From positions 1 to 7,080 of the forward strand of contig DKBN01000053.1 of assembly GCA_002451235.1 (NCBI GenBank): a stretch of 7,080 nt of DNA. Reading direction: 5' to 3'. Below, piece after piece: positions 6,687-7,080 of the stretch. The notes under the pieces are model-generated. The model saw nothing but the letters and a program-made list of their open reading frames with translations. It was not told where the DNA came from and did no database searches. This DNA is from Patescibacteria group bacterium UBA6899. GTDB taxonomy: Bacteria; Patescibacteriota; Minisyncoccia; Phycocordibacterales; UBA6899. Each line of letters opens with the position of its first letter. Within the stretch, counting starts at the first letter, position 1. A program made the translations under genes and the position numbers.

Positions 6687-7058
6687 ATGGAAAATGCGCA
6701 ACTTGAGGTCCTTGAACTGCTTATTCACGAAGGGGTGGAGACTGGGCGTTTAGATCACCCATCTTCTGATATCGAACGCGCGCTTGCCGAGCTCTGGAAG
6801 GGGTGGAATTCCCATGAGAACATCTCGGGACCGGCGTTGTACTTTTTACTCAATCCGCATGCATTAGGTTCTCCGCCTTCTGGTTTTGGTTTGTTCCATC
6901 CTGTTGGCACGCAACTAGGAGAACCTTCGCAACGGGACGCGACAGTAGCCGCTACCATCATCCAGTGGCTCGGAACCAATATTGGAAGGTTGTTTCTTGT
7001 CGAAGCGTTCAGTCGCGCTGAATATGAACTGGTGTGGAAAAAGAAAACCGCCTCGTGA
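6687..7058 (+). CDS. Hypothetical protein, 123 residues, family not recognised
   Basis: ATG to TGA, starting after a good Shine-Dalgarno; a GTG 33 bases upstream would add 11 residues but is less likely. The protein is soluble-looking and mixed in composition. Residues 1-43 include an acidic amphipathic helix (ENAQLEVLELLIHEG) and a second helix with a Trp pair (LAELWKGW). The middle is rich in Gly and Pro (NPHALGSPPSGFGLFHPVG). Residues 83-117 are probably helical (ATVAATIIQWLGTNIG, then FSRAEYELVW), and the C-terminus is basic (KKKTAS). There is no signal peptide, clear transmembrane helix, Cys or known catalytic motif that I can see. It is transcribed divergently from the kinase gene and terminates on its own, so it is probably monocistronic. 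Start, stop, ribosome binding site and terminator together make it a real gene; I assign no function. Confidence 0.85.
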   Translation: MENAQLEVLELLIHEGVETGRLDHPSSDIERALAELWKGWNSHENISGPALYFLLNPHALGSPPSGFGLFHPVGTQLGEPSQRDATVAATIIQWLGTNIGRLFLVEAFSRAEYELVWKKKTAS

Positions 7059-7070
7059 GAGGCGGTTTTT
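7044..7070 (+). terminator. Intrinsic terminator overlapping the 3' end of the 123-residue gene
   Basis: CCGCCTC / GAGGCGG forms a 7-bp GC core, extended by AAAA / TTTT to 11 bp (7044-7054 with 7059-7069), with loop GTGA and a T-run at 7066-7070. The stop codon TGA (7056-7058) is inside the loop, so the left arm is coding sequence. On the minus strand the same stem is followed by TTTTCTTTTT, so it may also stop transcripts arriving from beyond the right edge. Confidence 0.92.
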
Positions 7071-7080
7071 AAAATTTAGT

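Overview
The window looks like chromosomal DNA of a Patescibacteria / Candidate Phyla Radiation (CPR) bacterium of roughly balanced GC. The main reason is the 1115-residue HerA/VirD4-type ATPase at 1517-4864, whose architecture and motifs (FHFP, GQTGTGKSS, DPHG, IDEFQN, EARKYGLSLN) I associate with CPR conjugation-like ATPases; the lineage is an inference from family knowledge. Three of the four complete genes end in TGA, which argues against the UGA-recoded CPR groups (Gracilibacteria, Absconditabacteria).

Layout. All genes but one are on the minus strand. Reading that strand from the right edge: an adenylate-kinase-family NMP kinase (6592-5987); a 173-bp gap with a 42-bp near-perfect palindrome and candidate promoters; type I methionine aminopeptidase (map, 5813-5049); a 184-bp gap with a strong intrinsic terminator and perhaps a small RNA; the large ATPase (4864-1517); and, 132 bp further on, a long unrecognised, partly disordered protein whose ORF opens at 1384 and leaves the window at base 1. 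This last gene occupies bases 1-1384 and lacks its stop only because the window ends. On the plus strand, a 123-residue protein of unknown function (6687-7058) diverges from the kinase gene and ends inside a terminator hairpin.

How the genes relate. The kinase and map are housekeeping genes often found together beside secY in bacteria; here they lie next to a secretion/DNA-transfer ATPase. The terminator after map separates that transcription unit from the ATPase. The ATPase and the downstream protein both carry long Pro/Gln/Ser-rich disordered segments and plausibly work in one envelope-associated machine, but only synteny and composition support this.

Regulation. Three minus-strand genes (kinase, ATPase, 1384 gene) have a -10-like box 6-9 bases before the ATG and no Shine-Dalgarno, so they are probably leaderless. 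The plus-strand gene has a clear AGAGGA ribosome binding site. The most unusual non-coding items are the palindrome before map and the C-rich, hairpin-forming stretch before the map terminator. I saw no CRISPR array, tRNA, rRNA, insertion sequence or new defence system.
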